From Microbacterium cremeum (GTDB taxonomy: Bacteria > Actinomycetota > Actinomycetes > Actinomycetales > Microbacteriaceae): a stretch of DNA of 64,000 bases. Below, piece after piece: positions 33,498 through 41,118 of the stretch (position 1 is its first letter; every line of letters begins with the position of its first letter). The stretch spans positions 2,666,001 to 2,730,000 of the forward strand of contig NZ_CP063812.1 in assembly GCF_015277855.1 (NCBI RefSeq), given 5' to 3'. The translations under genes were made by a program, and so were the position numbers. The notes under the pieces were generated by a model that saw only the letters and a program-made list of their open reading frames with translations, was not told the DNA's origin and ran no database searches.

Positions 33498-34477
33498 ATC
33501 CCGACGACGTCGTCCTCAACTTCACGCCCGGCACGCTCGTGATCCTCAACGTCGTGCTCGGGCTCATCATGTTCGGCATCGCGCTCGACACCACCGTCGA
33601 CGACTTCAAGGCCGTCGCGCGCAAGCCGAAGCCGTTCGTCATCGCGATCCTCGCGCAGCTGGTCGTGCTGCCCGCCGTGACGTTCGGGCTCACGCTGATC
33701 CTGCCCGTGACGCCCTCGATGGCGCTCGGCATGATCCTCGTGGCGTGCTGCCCGCCCGGCAACATCTCGCAGGTGCTCACGCACCGGTCGGGTGGGAACG
33801 TCGCCCTGTCGGTGTCGATGACCGCGGTGGCCAATCTGCTCTACATCGTGGCGCTGCCGCTGTCGGTCGCGTTCTGGGGCTCGCTGCATCCGACGGCGCG
33901 GACGCTGCTCGAGGCGGTCGAGCTCGACGCCTGGGCGATGCTGCTCGACATCTTCCTCATCATCGGGCTGCCGTTCCTCCTGGGTCTGTTCATCCGCCAC
34001 CGCTTCGGCGGCTTCGCCGTGAAGGTGCAGCCGTACGTCAAGTGGTTCTCGCTGCTCGCGCTCGTCGGGTTCATCGTCGCAGCGCTCGCCGGAAACTGGG
34101 CGTACTTCGTGGCGTTCCTCGGCATCATCGTGCTGGTCGTCACGGTCCACGACGCTGTCGCCCTCGCGATCGGCTACGGCACCGCCGTCGCCGGCGGCCT
34201 CGGCACCCGCGAGCGCAAGGCGATGACCTTCGAGGTCGGCATCCGCAACGCCGGGCTCGGGCTGGGGCTCGTGTTCGCGTTCTTCGGCGGCCTCGGCGGC
34301 ATGGCGATCGTCGCCGGCTGGTGGGGCATCTGGGACATCATCGCGGGCCTCATCGTGGCGGCCCTGTGGGCGCGGCACACGCGGCGGCGCACCGGGTCGG
34401 CCAAGGGCGATGCCACCCGGCACGCGGCGGAGTCCACCGGCGACGCGGTGCCGGGCGCACCGGAGCCCGCGCCGTGA
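33494..34477 (+). CDS. bile acid:sodium symporter (BASS) family transporter
   Basis: A 327-residue membrane protein with about nine spans. The N-terminal NFTPGTLVILNVVLGLIMFGIAL, then TVDDFK, and the conserved LVACCPPGNISQVLTHRSGGNVALSVSMTA, are typical of BASS carriers, which move organic acids such as bile acids, pantoate or pyruvate with sodium. EVGIRNAGLGLGLVFAFFGG is the second conserved motif. GTG 33494 overlaps the monooxygenase stop; the end overlaps the epimerase start. The substrate is unknown but is likely linked to its enzyme neighbours. Confidence 0.9.
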   Translation: MNPDDVVLNFTPGTLVILNVVLGLIMFGIALDTTVDDFKAVARKPKPFVIAILAQLVVLPAVTFGLTLILPVTPSMALGMILVACCPPGNISQVLTHRSGGNVALSVSMTAVANLLYIVALPLSVAFWGSLHPTARTLLEAVELDAWAMLLDIFLIIGLPFLLGLFIRHRFGGFAVKVQPYVKWFSLLALVGFIVAALAGNWAYFVAFLGIIVLVVTVHDAVALAIGYGTAVAGGLGTRERKAMTFEVGIRNAGLGLGLVFAFFGGLGGMAIVAGWWGIWDIIAGLIVAALWARHTRRRTGSAKGDATRHAAESTGDAVPGAPEPAP

Positions 34478-35427
34478 CCCGCGTCCTGGTGACCGGCGGG
34501 GCGGGATTCCTCGGATCGCACGTCGCCGCGGCCCTGGTGGAGCGAGACGACGTCGAGCTGGTCGTTGCGGGCGACGTGCGACCGCCCGAGCACCCCCTCG
34601 AAGGAGTCGTCTACGACGACTGCGACGTCACCCGCGCGTCGGGACTCGTCGCGCTGCTGCAGCGACACGAGATCGACGTCGTGGTGCACCTCGCGGCCAT
34701 CGTGAATCCCGGGCGCGACCACGACCTCGAGTACCGCGTCGATGTCGACGGCTCGCGTCACGTGCTCGAGGCGTGCGTCGAGGCACGCGTCGGCCGCATC
34801 GTGGTGTCGTCGTCGGGCGCCGCCTACGGCTACCACGCCGACAGTCCCGAGTGGCTGCGCGAGTCCGACCCGGTGCGGGGAAACGACGAGTTCCCGTACG
34901 CGCGGCACAAGCGGCTCGTCGAGGAGATGCTGGCCGAGTACCGCACCGACCACCCCGAGCTCGAGCAGGTGGTGTTCCGCATCGGCACGATCCTCGGCCC
35001 CACCGTGCGCAACCAGATCACGGCGCTGTGGGACGGCCCGGCGATCCTCGGCGTGCGCGGTTCGGAGTCCCCCTTCGTGTTCGTGTGGGTCGACGACGTC
35101 GCCGAGGCCATGGCGCGCGCGGCCACCGGCGGCCCGCCCGGCATCTACAACCTCGCCGGCGACGGGCGGGTCACGGTCCACGAGATCGCGCGGCGCCTCG
35201 GGAAGCCGGTCGTCACGGTCCCGGCGGGCCTTCTCGCGTTCGCCCTGCGGATCGGACGGATGCTGCGCCTCACGGTGCACGGACCGGAGCAGGTCGGCTT
35301 CCTGCGGTACCGGCCCGTGCTCGCCAACGACGCGCTCAAGCGCGACTTCGGGTACGCGCCGGCCCTGACCTCGGCAGAGGCGTTCGAGGCGTATCTCGTC
35401 ACCCACCCCGGCGTCGCGCGGCGCTGA
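34474..35427 (+). CDS. NAD-dependent epimerase/dehydratase (extended SDR)
   Basis: A 317-residue extended short-chain dehydrogenase. It shows VLVTGGAGFLGSHVAAAL, the VVHLAAIVNPG strand, IVVSSSGAAYG with the catalytic Ser, YARHKRLVEEM with the Tyr and Lys, and FRIGTILGP. Members act on nucleotide sugars, sterols or other alcohols. GTG 34474 overlaps the symporter stop. It is the third gene of an overlapping set with the monooxygenase and symporter, which argues for one pathway on an unknown organic acid or alcohol. Confidence 0.88.
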   Translation: MTRVLVTGGAGFLGSHVAAALVERDDVELVVAGDVRPPEHPLEGVVYDDCDVTRASGLVALLQRHEIDVVVHLAAIVNPGRDHDLEYRVDVDGSRHVLEACVEARVGRIVVSSSGAAYGYHADSPEWLRESDPVRGNDEFPYARHKRLVEEMLAEYRTDHPELEQVVFRIGTILGPTVRNQITALWDGPAILGVRGSESPFVFVWVDDVAEAMARAATGGPPGIYNLAGDGRVTVHEIARRLGKPVVTVPAGLLAFALRIGRMLRLTVHGPEQVGFLRYRPVLANDALKRDFGYAPALTSAEAFEAYLVTHPGVARR

Positions 35428-35481
35428 CTCGCCACGCCCGCCGACCTGGAAGACTGGGCACGGCGGAAGGGGGCACACGGG

Positions 35482-36681
35482 ATGACGAGCCAACCCTCCG
35501 ACACGACCGGCCGCGGCGAGACGTGGCTGTGGATCGTGGTGTCGGCGCTCGCCGTGGCGATGGTCGCCGTGCAGACGCCGATCGCGACGACCCTGTACGG
35601 CGTGCCGATCGCGCTGGCCTTCACGCTCTCGGTGCTGCACGCCGGCGCGCTGCCGCTGGCACTGCGCTGGCCCGTCGCCGCGGCCGCGGTCGCGGTCGCG
35701 GCGGCGTTCACGCTGCAGTGGCTGACCGCGCCGATCCCGAGCGCACCCTGGCCGTGGACGGTGCCCGCCGAGATCACCCAGTTCTTCGTGGTGTTCCTGC
35801 TGGCCCTGCGGACCGTGTGGCAGGTGGCCACCGCCACCCTGCTCGCCTCCGTCGCCGGCTCGACCGTCGTCGCCTTCGCGCACGGCGCGGGACTGGCCGA
35901 TGCCGCGGCCGTCGACAACATCGTCTTCGTGTCGATCGGTGCCGGGGTTCTGGGCATCGGCATCACGGTGCGCCAGTGGCGCCGCATCCGGATCCAGCTG
36001 GTGCGCGAGCAGCGGATCAGCGCCGAGGAGCTTTCGCGGCGCGTCGTGGCGGAGGAGCGCACGCGCCTCGCGCGCGACCTGCACGACGTCATCGCCCACA
36101 GCATGTCGGTGATCAGCGTGCAGGCGGCGAGCGCTCCCGCCCGACTCGGCGGCGTGGACCAGCGCACCGCCGAGGAGTTCTCCGACATCGCTGCACAGGC
36201 GCGGACCGCCCTGCGCGAGATGCGAGTGCTGCTGGGCGCGCTGCGCGACGACGAGGCAGCACCGGTCGAGCCGCAGCGCGGCATCGCCGACATCGCGGTA
36301 CTGGTGCGTCAGACCGCTCAGGCCGGTGCCGATGTGCACGTGGATTGGCGGGGCTCGCGCGCGCCGCGCCTGACGGCTGTGGCCGACCTCGCCGCGTACC
36401 GCGTCGTGCAGGAGGCCGTGAGCAATGCGCTGCGCCACGCCCCCGGCGCCCCCATCACGGTGACCGTGGACGTCGGCGAACGCGGGCTCGGCATCCGCGT
36501 CCGCAACGCCCCCGGCTCGTCCCCCGCGACCGAGGTCGGCGGCGGCGGGCACGGGCTGGTCGCGATGAGCGAGCGCGTGCGCAGCGCGGGCGGGGTCGTG
36601 CACGCGCACCCCACCCCCGACGGCGGCTTCGAGGTCGCGGCGGAGTTCGAGTTCCCCGGCGAAGAGGAGACCCCCGCATGA
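35482..36681 (+). CDS. sensor histidine kinase, NarL type
   Basis: A 399-residue kinase with five or six membrane spans in the first half (about residues 14-165). It has the full H-box RVVAEERTRLARDLHDVIAHSMSVISVQA with the phosphoacceptor His, a second helix ALREMRVLLGALRDD, and the ATP site VVQEAVSNALRHAPG and GGGGHGLVAMSERV. ATG 35482 follows GGAAGGGGGC. It overlaps the response regulator gene by four bases (ATGA), the usual sign of a cognate pair. The signal is unknown. Confidence 0.92.
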   Translation: MTSQPSDTTGRGETWLWIVVSALAVAMVAVQTPIATTLYGVPIALAFTLSVLHAGALPLALRWPVAAAAVAVAAAFTLQWLTAPIPSAPWPWTVPAEITQFFVVFLLALRTVWQVATATLLASVAGSTVVAFAHGAGLADAAAVDNIVFVSIGAGVLGIGITVRQWRRIRIQLVREQRISAEELSRRVVAEERTRLARDLHDVIAHSMSVISVQAASAPARLGGVDQRTAEEFSDIAAQARTALREMRVLLGALRDDEAAPVEPQRGIADIAVLVRQTAQAGADVHVDWRGSRAPRLTAVADLAAYRVVQEAVSNALRHAPGAPITVTVDVGERGLGIRVRNAPGSSPATEVGGGGHGLVAMSERVRSAGGVVHAHPTPDGGFEVAAEFEFPGEEETPA

Positions 36682-37337
36682 TCCGCGTCGTGATCGCCGA
36701 CGACCAGGCGATGGTGCGTGCCGGCTTCTCGGCGCTGCTGAACGCCCAGCCCGACATCGAGGTCGTCGGGCTCGCCGCCGACGGCGCGGAGTGCCTGCGC
36801 GTGGTGGCCGAGCTCGCGCCCGACGTGGTGCTGATGGACGTGCGGATGCCGGTGCTCGACGGCATCTCGGCGACGCGCGAGCTGTCGGCCACGGCGCCGG
36901 CCACCCGCATCCTCATGCTGACGACCTTCGACGTCGACGACTACGTGTTCGACGCGCTGTCGGCCGGGGCCGCCGGGTTCCTCCTGAAGGACGCGTCGCC
37001 CGAAGAGCTCGCGCGAGCCGTCCGCGTCGTGGCCGAAGGCGAGTCGCTGCTCGCGCCGAGCGCCACCCGGGCCCTCATCGAGCGCTTCGCGGCGACGCGC
37101 GGACCCCGGCGCACCGATCGCGTCGTGCTGGGCGAGCTGACCGAGCGGGAGCGCGAGATCCTGGTGGGCGTCGCCCAGGGAGAGTCGAACACCGAGATCG
37201 CCGCGCGGCTGTTCATCGCCGAGCAGACCGTGAAGACCCACGTCTCTCGGATCCTGTCGAAGCTCGGCGCCCGCGACCGCGCGCAGCTGGTGATCGCGGC
37301 CTACGAGGCCGGGCTGGTCACGCCCGGCGCCGGGTAG
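36678..37337 (+). CDS. LuxR-family response regulator
   Basis: A 219-residue regulator with receiver motifs IADDQAMVR, the phosphoacceptor Asp in VVLMDVRMPVLDG, Thr in MLTTFD and Lys in FLLKDASPEE. The C-terminal LuxR-type HTH reads LTEREREILVGVAQGESNTEIAARLFIAEQTVKTHVSRIL. Its 3' end overlaps the end of the convergent small membrane protein by 37 bases. Such pairs control stress, wall or secondary-metabolism genes; the target is not visible here. Confidence 0.94.
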   Translation: MIRVVIADDQAMVRAGFSALLNAQPDIEVVGLAADGAECLRVVAELAPDVVLMDVRMPVLDGISATRELSATAPATRILMLTTFDVDDYVFDALSAGAAGFLLKDASPEELARAVRVVAEGESLLAPSATRALIERFAATRGPRRTDRVVLGELTEREREILVGVAQGESNTEIAARLFIAEQTVKTHVSRILSKLGARDRAQLVIAAYEAGLVTPGAG

Positions 37338-37495
37338 CCGCGGCGCAGCGCGAGGCGCCCCGTGCTCAGGCGCAGCGACACCACGAGGCACGCCACCGCG
37401 ATCGCCGCGGTGAGCGGCGTGAACCCGCCGACGAGCACCGCGACGACGCCGGCCATGCCGAGCACCACCGCGAGCGCCGTGCGGCGGCCGCTCAC
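37301..37495 (-). CDS. small two-span membrane protein
   Basis: A 64-residue protein starting at GTG 37495, overlapping the acyltransferase stop as GTGA. It has two hydrophobic stretches, TALAVVLGMAGVVAVLVGG and TAAIAVACLVVSLRL, split by FTPL, and a basic tail with a Pro-rich end. It runs into the convergent response regulator gene by 37 bases. The overlap with the acyltransferase and the clean membrane pattern suggest a real gene, possibly a partner subunit. Function unknown. Confidence 0.5.
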   Translation of the reverse strand: MSGRRTALAVVLGMAGVVAVLVGGFTPLTAAIAVACLVVSLRLSTGRLALRRGYPAPGVTSPAS

Positions 37496-38658
37496 GGGCC
37501 GCGGTGTCGTCGCGACGCGGGGGCGCGGGCCGTGGTCGCGGCCGACGCGCCGGGCAGCGGCATCCGTCGCCGTTCGAAGCGGTCGGTGAGCATCACCAGG
37601 AGCGCCGTCGCGACGCCGACGCCGACGAGCCAGGCAGGACGGGTCAGCCACCACGCGAGGCTCAGCGGCTCGGCGAAGGGCACGCCCACCCCGACGAGGA
37701 CGGCGGCGAACAGCACCAGTGCGGGCATGTGCCACAGGTAGATCGTCATCGAGCGCGAGCCCACCGCGTCGACCGCCGCCGACACGCGAGGCCGGGCGGC
37801 GACCCGCCGCAGGCGAGGCGCGGCCAGCGCGAACGCGAACAGCTGCGCCGCCCCGAGCACGACGAGGCACACCGTGGGCGGGTTGAGGTTCACGTACATG
37901 TCGGGCGAGTACGCGCCCGAGGCGAAGAGGGCGGCGAGCGTCGCGACCGACGCCGCGAGCCCGACGATCAGGCGTCCGCGCGGCAGCGTGGCGACACGGC
38001 CGTCGGCCCACCAGAAGCCGAGCTGCTGCACCGCGAGCCAGACGAACGCGAGGTTGAGGTAGCCGAGCGCTTCGATGCCGGTGCCGAGCCGCAGTGCATC
38101 GACCGCGACCACCCCGAGCACCATCGCGCCCAGCGTCGCCCACGGTGCGCGCTCGTGCGCCCACGTCAGCAGCGGCACGAGCGCCGTCGCGCCGACGTAC
38201 ACACCGAGGAACCACATCGGCTGCGCCATGCGGAAGCCGAGCTCGCCCACGAGCTCCGGCGAGACTCCTGCGGCGAGCGCGAGAGAGAGGCCGGCGCCGA
38301 TGACGCCGAACGCCGCGATCGCCGGCACGGCGAGGCGCCGCAGCCGCCCGGTGACGAACGTCACGGCGGAATCCCCCCGCGCGCGCATGCGACGCCACTG
38401 CGTGACGCCCGCGAAGCCTCCGACGAGGAAGAACAGCGGCATCATCTGCACGATCCACGACATGGGCGCGAACCAGTCCTGGCCGATCACGACGTTCGTG
38501 ACGCCGATCTCGCCGCCGGTGACCGTGATCCCGGCCATGAACGCGTGCAGCGCGACCACGACCACCAGGCAGGCCGCCCGTACGAGGTCCATCGCCGCGT
38601 CGCGCGGCGCGCCCGCAGAGCCGACGGTGTCGGTGCGAGGACGGTCCAGAAGCGTCAC
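37492..38658 (-). CDS. membrane acyltransferase, family 3
   Basis: A 388-residue integral membrane protein with about 10 spans. It opens with DLVRAACLVVVVALHAFMAG, which carries the conserved His of acyltransferase-3 proteins (the usual R-x9-H spacing is kept), and has LFFLVGGFAG and PTVCLVVLGAAQ later. These enzymes move acetyl or longer acyl groups onto surface sugars, lipids or antibiotics. GTG 38658 follows AAGGAGCCGCC. It probably acts with the small membrane protein encoded after it. Confidence 0.85.
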   Translation of the reverse strand: MTLLDRPRTDTVGSAGAPRDAAMDLVRAACLVVVVALHAFMAGITVTGGEIGVTNVVIGQDWFAPMSWIVQMMPLFFLVGGFAGVTQWRRMRARGDSAVTFVTGRLRRLAVPAIAAFGVIGAGLSLALAAGVSPELVGELGFRMAQPMWFLGVYVGATALVPLLTWAHERAPWATLGAMVLGVVAVDALRLGTGIEALGYLNLAFVWLAVQQLGFWWADGRVATLPRGRLIVGLAASVATLAALFASGAYSPDMYVNLNPPTVCLVVLGAAQLFAFALAAPRLRRVAARPRVSAAVDAVGSRSMTIYLWHMPALVLFAAVLVGVGVPFAEPLSLAWWLTRPAWLVGVGVATALLVMLTDRFERRRMPLPGASAATTARAPASRRHRGP

Positions 38659-38790
38659 GGCGGCTCCTTCGTTTCGGTGGTCCCCCCACCGTACGAACCG
38701 GCGTCCGTCGCGCGCGTCCCCCTCCGGAACCGACCTCGCACCCCCTACCCCGGTACGGGGTCGATCCGGCGGTCGACGCCGCCGTGCGTT

Positions 38791-38862
38791 ACTCCTGAGA
38801 AGCCGTTGCGTGGGTGACCTTTCTGGCGTGCAGGAGCGTGTTCAGTGAGGTTTCTCAGGAGT
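38791..38862. repeat. inverted half-site pair, AACTCCTGAG family (copy B), upstream of the first AbiEi-DUF559 gene
   Basis: Arms ACTCCTGAGAA (38791-38801) and TTCTCAGGAGT (38852-38862) pair perfectly around a 50-base centre. The right arm with its flank matches copy A over 17 bases. It ends 114 bases before the GTG of the nuclease gene. It sits in the 318-base interval 38659-38976, whose rest holds only short palindromes (CGGCGGTCGACGCCG) and the acyltransferase leader. Confidence 0.8.
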
Positions 38863-38976
38863 TCGGCCCGGCCGCCCAGGCAGCCGCTCCTCCCCACGCG
38901 GCCTCGCGGGCCAGTTCTCCCCAGATCATTCCCGGCGTCGGCGAGCGCCGCGGCCTTGTTCCGCAGAGTCGAAGCC

Positions 38977-39837
38977 GTGAACGAACCACGCGACCTCGTC
39001 AGCGACGGCATCGCCTCGATGCTGCTCAGCACCAGCGCTCTCGCCGCCGCCGGGATGTCCCGGCGGGAGCTCGCGCGCATGGTCGCCGCCGGCCGGCTCA
39101 TCCGCGTGCGGAAGGGGTGGCACGTGCAGGCGGGAACCCATCCGACTCTCGTCTCGGTGGCACGCCTCGGCGGCCGGCGGGACTGCGTCTCGCTCCTTCG
39201 TCATCTCGGAGTGTTCGTGCTGCAGAAGGAGCGCACCCACATGCAGCTGGACCCTCTCGCTAGCCGGGTGCCCCGGCGGCCTGATGGCGTAGTCCGCCAT
39301 TGGCGACCGACGTCGGTGCCTCGGGAAGCGCTCGTGACCGACGTGGTCGAGGCGCTCGTGCAGGCCGTCAGATGTCAGGAGCCACGCGCCGCGATAGCGA
39401 CGCTCGACAGCGCGTGGCATCTCGGCATCGTCGGCGAGGAAGACATCGCCGAGGTGTTCTCTCGGCTTCCACGGCGCTATCGGCGGCTGCGCGGACTTCT
39501 CGACAGGCGAAGCGAGTCCGGCCCTGAGACCCTCGTGCGCCTCATGCTGCGCGCACAGGGCTGCCGCGTCGAGGTGCAGCGGCCCATCGCGGGAGTCGGA
39601 CGAGTCGACTTCCTCGTGGATGGGTGGCTCATCATCGAGTGCGACAGCCAGGAGTTCCACTCGTCCTGGACGGCGCAGAAGCGCGATCGCCGGCGGGATC
39701 TCGAGGCCGCCCGCCTCGGCTACACCACCCTACGGCTCCTCGCCGAGGACATCATGTGGAACCGCGAACTCGTCCACTCGGCGCTCAAGGACGTCATCGC
39801 CCGCGGGCGCGGGCCCCACGGTGTACGCAACTCCTGA
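38977..39837 (+). CDS. AbiEi-type HTH plus DUF559 (Vsr-like endonuclease) protein, copy 1
   Basis: A 286-residue protein. The N-terminal part (about residues 18-50: LSTSALAAAGMSRRELARMVAAGRLIRVRKGWHV) is the winged-helix of the AbiEi antitoxin class. The C-terminal part is a DUF559/Vsr-type nuclease fold: GVGRVDFLVDGWLIIECDSQEFH (Asp211, Glu221) then KRDRRRDLEAARLGY. The set Asp...Glu-x-Asp with following Arg fits the PD-(D/E)xK family. GTG 38977 is chosen because CAGAGT lies seven bases upstream and the length matches copy 2. The stop codon lies inside repeat copy C. Target and role unknown. Confidence 0.82.
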   Translation: MNEPRDLVSDGIASMLLSTSALAAAGMSRRELARMVAAGRLIRVRKGWHVQAGTHPTLVSVARLGGRRDCVSLLRHLGVFVLQKERTHMQLDPLASRVPRRPDGVVRHWRPTSVPREALVTDVVEALVQAVRCQEPRAAIATLDSAWHLGIVGEEDIAEVFSRLPRRYRRLRGLLDRRSESGPETLVRLMLRAQGCRVEVQRPIAGVGRVDFLVDGWLIIECDSQEFHSSWTAQKRDRRRDLEAARLGYTTLRLLAEDIMWNRELVHSALKDVIARGRGPHGVRNS

Positions 39838-39905
39838 AGGAGCGGCTCCCTGGGCCGGGATTCGGCACGAGAACGACCGTGATGCGGCGATACTCAGGAG
39901 TTGCG
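39826..39905. repeat. inverted half-site pair, AACTCCTGAG family (copy C), covering the stop codon of copy 1
   Basis: Arms CGCAACTCCTGA (39826-39837) and TCAGGAGTTGCG (39894-39905) pair perfectly over 12 bases around a 56-base centre. The left arm supplies the last codons and the TGA stop of the nuclease gene. The outer flank of the right arm reads GTGCG on the paired strand, as in other copies. Confidence 0.85.
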
Positions 39906-39943
39906 CACAGCACGAGCCGTACAGCGAGAAGCGGGACGGCGGG

Positions 39944-41059
39944 CTAGCTGCCGAAGCCCTCGGAGATCAGCTCGATGAGCTCCTCGCGCTCCTCGACCGC
40001 GAGGAAGGCACCCGCGGCGGCGTTGAGCTGGAACACCTCGAGGTCGTCGAGGCCGTAGTCGAAGGTCTCGGCGAGGAGGGCGAGCTCGCGCGTGAGCGAC
40101 GTGCGGCTCATCGTGCGGTTGTCGACGTTCACGGTCACCGAGAACCCGAGCTGATACAGCAGGTCGAAGGGGTGGTCCTCGAGGGTCGTGCCCCAGCGCT
40201 CGATCGCGCCGGTCTGCAGGTTCGACGACGGCGACAGCTCGAGCGCGATCTCACGGTCGCGCACCCAGCGGGCGAGGTCGCCGAACTGGACGAGCACCTC
40301 CTCGCCGGCGCGTGAGACGACCTCGAGGTCCTCGGCGATTCGCACGCCGTGGCCGAGGCGCAGCGCTCGCCCGTCGATGAGCGCCGAGCGGATCGAGTCG
40401 AGCCCGGCCGCCTCGCCGGCATGCACCGTCGCGGGGAAGAACTCCGAGGCGAGGAAGTCGAACGCAGCACGGTGGTTCGAGGGCGGGAAGCCGTCCTCGG
40501 GTCCGGCGATGTCGAAGCCGACGGCGCCGCGTCCGCGCCAGTCGACCGCGAGCTTCGCGATCTCGAGCGACCGGTCGGTGTGCCGCATCGCGGTGATGAG
40601 CTGGCCGACGCGGATGTCGTGGCCCCGGCGCTCGGCGGCGTCCTCCCCTTCCTCGATGCCCTCCTGCACCGCGGCGACCGCCTCGTCGAGCGACAGACCG
40701 TGCGCCAGATGCTGCTCGGGCGCCCAGCGCACCTCGCCGTAGATGACGCCGTCGGCGGCGAGGTCCTCGACGAACTCGCGCGCGATGCGCGTGAGCCCTT
40801 CGCGGGTCTGCATCACGGCGGTGGTCAGATCGAACGTCTTCAGGTACTCGACCAGCGACCCCGAGTCACTCTTCTCGGCGAACCAGTCCGACAGCTCGTC
40901 GGGGTCGGTCTCGGGCACCTCGAGGTCGATCGCGTCGGCGAGCTCGATGATCGTCGCCGGACGCACACCGCCGTCGAGGTGGTCGTGCAGCGACACCTTC
41001 GGGAGTCCGCGGATCGACACGCCGTCGAGGATCGCGTCACCGTGCTGGTCGATGGGCAT
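39944..41059 (-). CDS. add: adenosine deaminase
   Basis: The enzyme turns adenosine and deoxyadenosine into inosine forms. The 371-residue protein has the metal ligands in KVSLHDHLDGG, the substrate region GDIAGPEDG-like GFDIAGPEDGFP, TVHAGEAAG (third His and catalytic Glu), LGHGVRI, SPSSNLQTGAI, and NVDNRTMSRTSL with the last metal Asp. ATG 41059 follows CAGGAGAACCC. It is the last gene of the nucleoside-use run, with a 59-base gap from deoA that contains a possible TAGGCT box (41113-41118). Confidence 0.96.
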   Translation of the reverse strand: MPIDQHGDAILDGVSIRGLPKVSLHDHLDGGVRPATIIELADAIDLEVPETDPDELSDWFAEKSDSGSLVEYLKTFDLTTAVMQTREGLTRIAREFVEDLAADGVIYGEVRWAPEQHLAHGLSLDEAVAAVQEGIEEGEDAAERRGHDIRVGQLITAMRHTDRSLEIAKLAVDWRGRGAVGFDIAGPEDGFPPSNHRAAFDFLASEFFPATVHAGEAAGLDSIRSALIDGRALRLGHGVRIAEDLEVVSRAGEEVLVQFGDLARWVRDREIALELSPSSNLQTGAIERWGTTLEDHPFDLLYQLGFSVTVNVDNRTMSRTSLTRELALLAETFDYGLDDLEVFQLNAAAGAFLAVEEREELIELISEGFGS

Positions 41060-41118
41060 GGGTTCTCCTGAGCGTTGCGGTCGTGGATCCGAGGACGGGG
41101 GCGGGCGGATGCCTCAGC

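Noticed and set aside
38791..38862. Ordinary intrinsic terminator
   Set aside because: The arms are 50-66 bases apart with variable centres, no T tract follows, and the same arms lie upstream as well as downstream of the gene.
38977..39837. AbiEi/AbiEii-type toxin-antitoxin pair
   Set aside because: No AbiEii-like nucleotidyltransferase toxin gene lies next to either copy; the HTH is fused to a nuclease-like domain instead.
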